From Flavobacterium sp. (lineage in GTDB: Bacteria > Bacteroidota > Bacteroidia > Flavobacteriales > Flavobacteriaceae), in the NCBI GenBank assembly GCA_020403245.1, contig JADBYA010000002.1, forward strand, positions 310,001 to 374,000: a DNA stretch of 64,000 bases. The letters run 5' to 3'. The notes under the pieces are model-generated. The model did not search any database. It saw only the letters and a program-made list of their open reading frames with translations, and had not been told where the DNA came from. Below, piece after piece: positions 63,489 to 64,000 of this stretch. Positions within the stretch are counted from its first letter, which is position 1; every line of letters starts with the position of its first letter. Made by a program: the position numbers and the translations under genes.

Positions 63489-64000
63489 TCAGTTGATTAA
63501 AGAATTAATATAATTATCGAAGGTACGATTCTTTTTTTTATAATCAATATATAATTCTTGTAAGTCTTTTTCACTTTTTATTTTTGATTGCAGATAATTG
63601 TTTAGATTAGTATTGTTTAAACTTTTGAGTGTCGCATTTAATTTCTGCTCAACAATCGGAATTACTATTTGTCTATAGGAATCATTTTTAGAATTACTAT
63701 CACATTCGTCAATTGTTTGGAAGGCAAGTTCATATGCTTTAATGTTGTAATAAGTAGCGGCTAAATTTATCCGTGCGTCTTCATACTTTTCAGAAATGGA
63801 CAAGGCTATTTTGTAGTGTTTCAAACCATCCGTTATGTTTCCGTTTTTTATGTAGGAAGAAGCTAAATCGTTGTTGACAACTAAACTATATGGATTGACC
63901 TCATAGGCATTAGAAAAAGAAATTAGGCTATCTTCAAAATAACCTTCATTATATTGTATTCTTCCGATATGCCAATCAATTGGAATCGCATAATTATCGG
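63489..64000 (-). CDS. TPR-repeat protein (5' end outside window)
   Basis: The frame is open to the window edge, so the N-terminus is missing. The visible 170 residues hold TPR-like helices (GRIQYNEGYFEDSLISFSNAYE, then LKHYKIALSISEKYEDARINLAATYYNIKAYELAFQ) and a Lys/Asn-rich C-terminal tail. Such proteins scaffold complexes, and in this class may be periplasmic and linked to secretion. It lies 2 nt upstream of the T9SS gene and is very likely cotranscribed. A TTG at 63824 is not the true start because coding character runs through it. Confidence 0.75.
   Translation of the reverse strand, partial: DNYAIPIDWHIGRIQYNEGYFEDSLISFSNAYEVNPYSLVVNNDLASSYIKNGNITDGLKHYKIALSISEKYEDARINLAATYYNIKAYELAFQTIDECDSNSKNDSYRQIVIPIVEQKLNATLKSLNNTNLNNYLQSKIKSEKDLQELYIDYKKKNRTFDNYINSLIN

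Noticed and set aside
63822..63824. TTG at 63824 as the start of the last gene
   Set aside because: The frame stays open and TPR-like to the window edge, so it is an internal Leu codon.

Overview
The window is a low-GC stretch of a Bacteroidota chromosome, almost certainly a Flavobacterium-like member of the Flavobacteriaceae. Support comes from several proteins with type IX secretion (T9SS) C-terminal sorting domains, a PorP/SprF protein beside a PorE-like OmpA protein, the MurF-Alr fusion, a eukaryote-like class Ia ribonucleotide reductase, promoters with the flavobacterial -7 box TAnnTTTG, and little sign of Shine-Dalgarno sequences. All functions are read from motifs and remembered family features; no database search was run.

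Layout. 1-3.6 kb: the 3' end of a T9SS type B cargo or adhesin gene, then PorP/SprF and a TPR/beta-propeller/OmpA protein, a likely gliding or secretion operon. 3.7-5.5 kb: an intact IS1634-type insertion sequence with 15-bp perfect terminal inverted repeats, flanked by 53-bp direct repeats. 5.9-9.0 kb: a large secreted metalloprotease. 9.3-11.5 kb: FAD oxidoreductase, MtgA, DoxX-like protein. 11.7-15.1 kb: a probable metal-uptake operon (Cys/His-rich membrane protein, TonB-dependent receptor, lipoprotein). 15.2-24.8 kb: housekeeping genes (asd, mscL, murF-alr, tdk, rsmI, recJ, lpxH, a QueD/PTPS-type enzyme). 25.0-31.8 kb: an envelope cluster with three CXXC thioredoxin-fold proteins, a DUF6029-type barrel, a diheme cytochrome c lipoprotein and a T9SS cargo protein. 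32-38 kb: tRNA-Ala, DUF3109, a short FAD protein, S41 protease, dCMP deaminase, HupE-like and TerB-like proteins, fbp. 38.3-44 kb: acetyltransferase, aspartate kinase, a large outer-membrane barrel of unknown role and a Lys-rich secreted protein. 44.4-50.5 kb: nrdB, nrdA, a small protein, RDD protein, dGTPase. 50.5-53.3 kb: dxs, a divergent YoeB-type toxin-antitoxin pair, tadA. 53.4-61.6 kb: alpha-2-macroglobulin lipoprotein and PBP1C. 61.8-64 kb: a T9SS cargo protein and the 3' part of a TPR protein.

How it fits together: most of the window is core metabolism (cell wall, dNTP supply and quality control, diaminopimelate/lysine/threonine entry, isoprenoids) mixed with envelope and secretion genes. 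The less ordinary parts are the redox/cytochrome envelope cluster, the IS with a long target duplication, the palindrome lying between the dxs and toxin-antitoxin promoters, and a family of dispersed intergenic repeats (four diverged copies), with a palindromic element also inserted in frame inside recJ.
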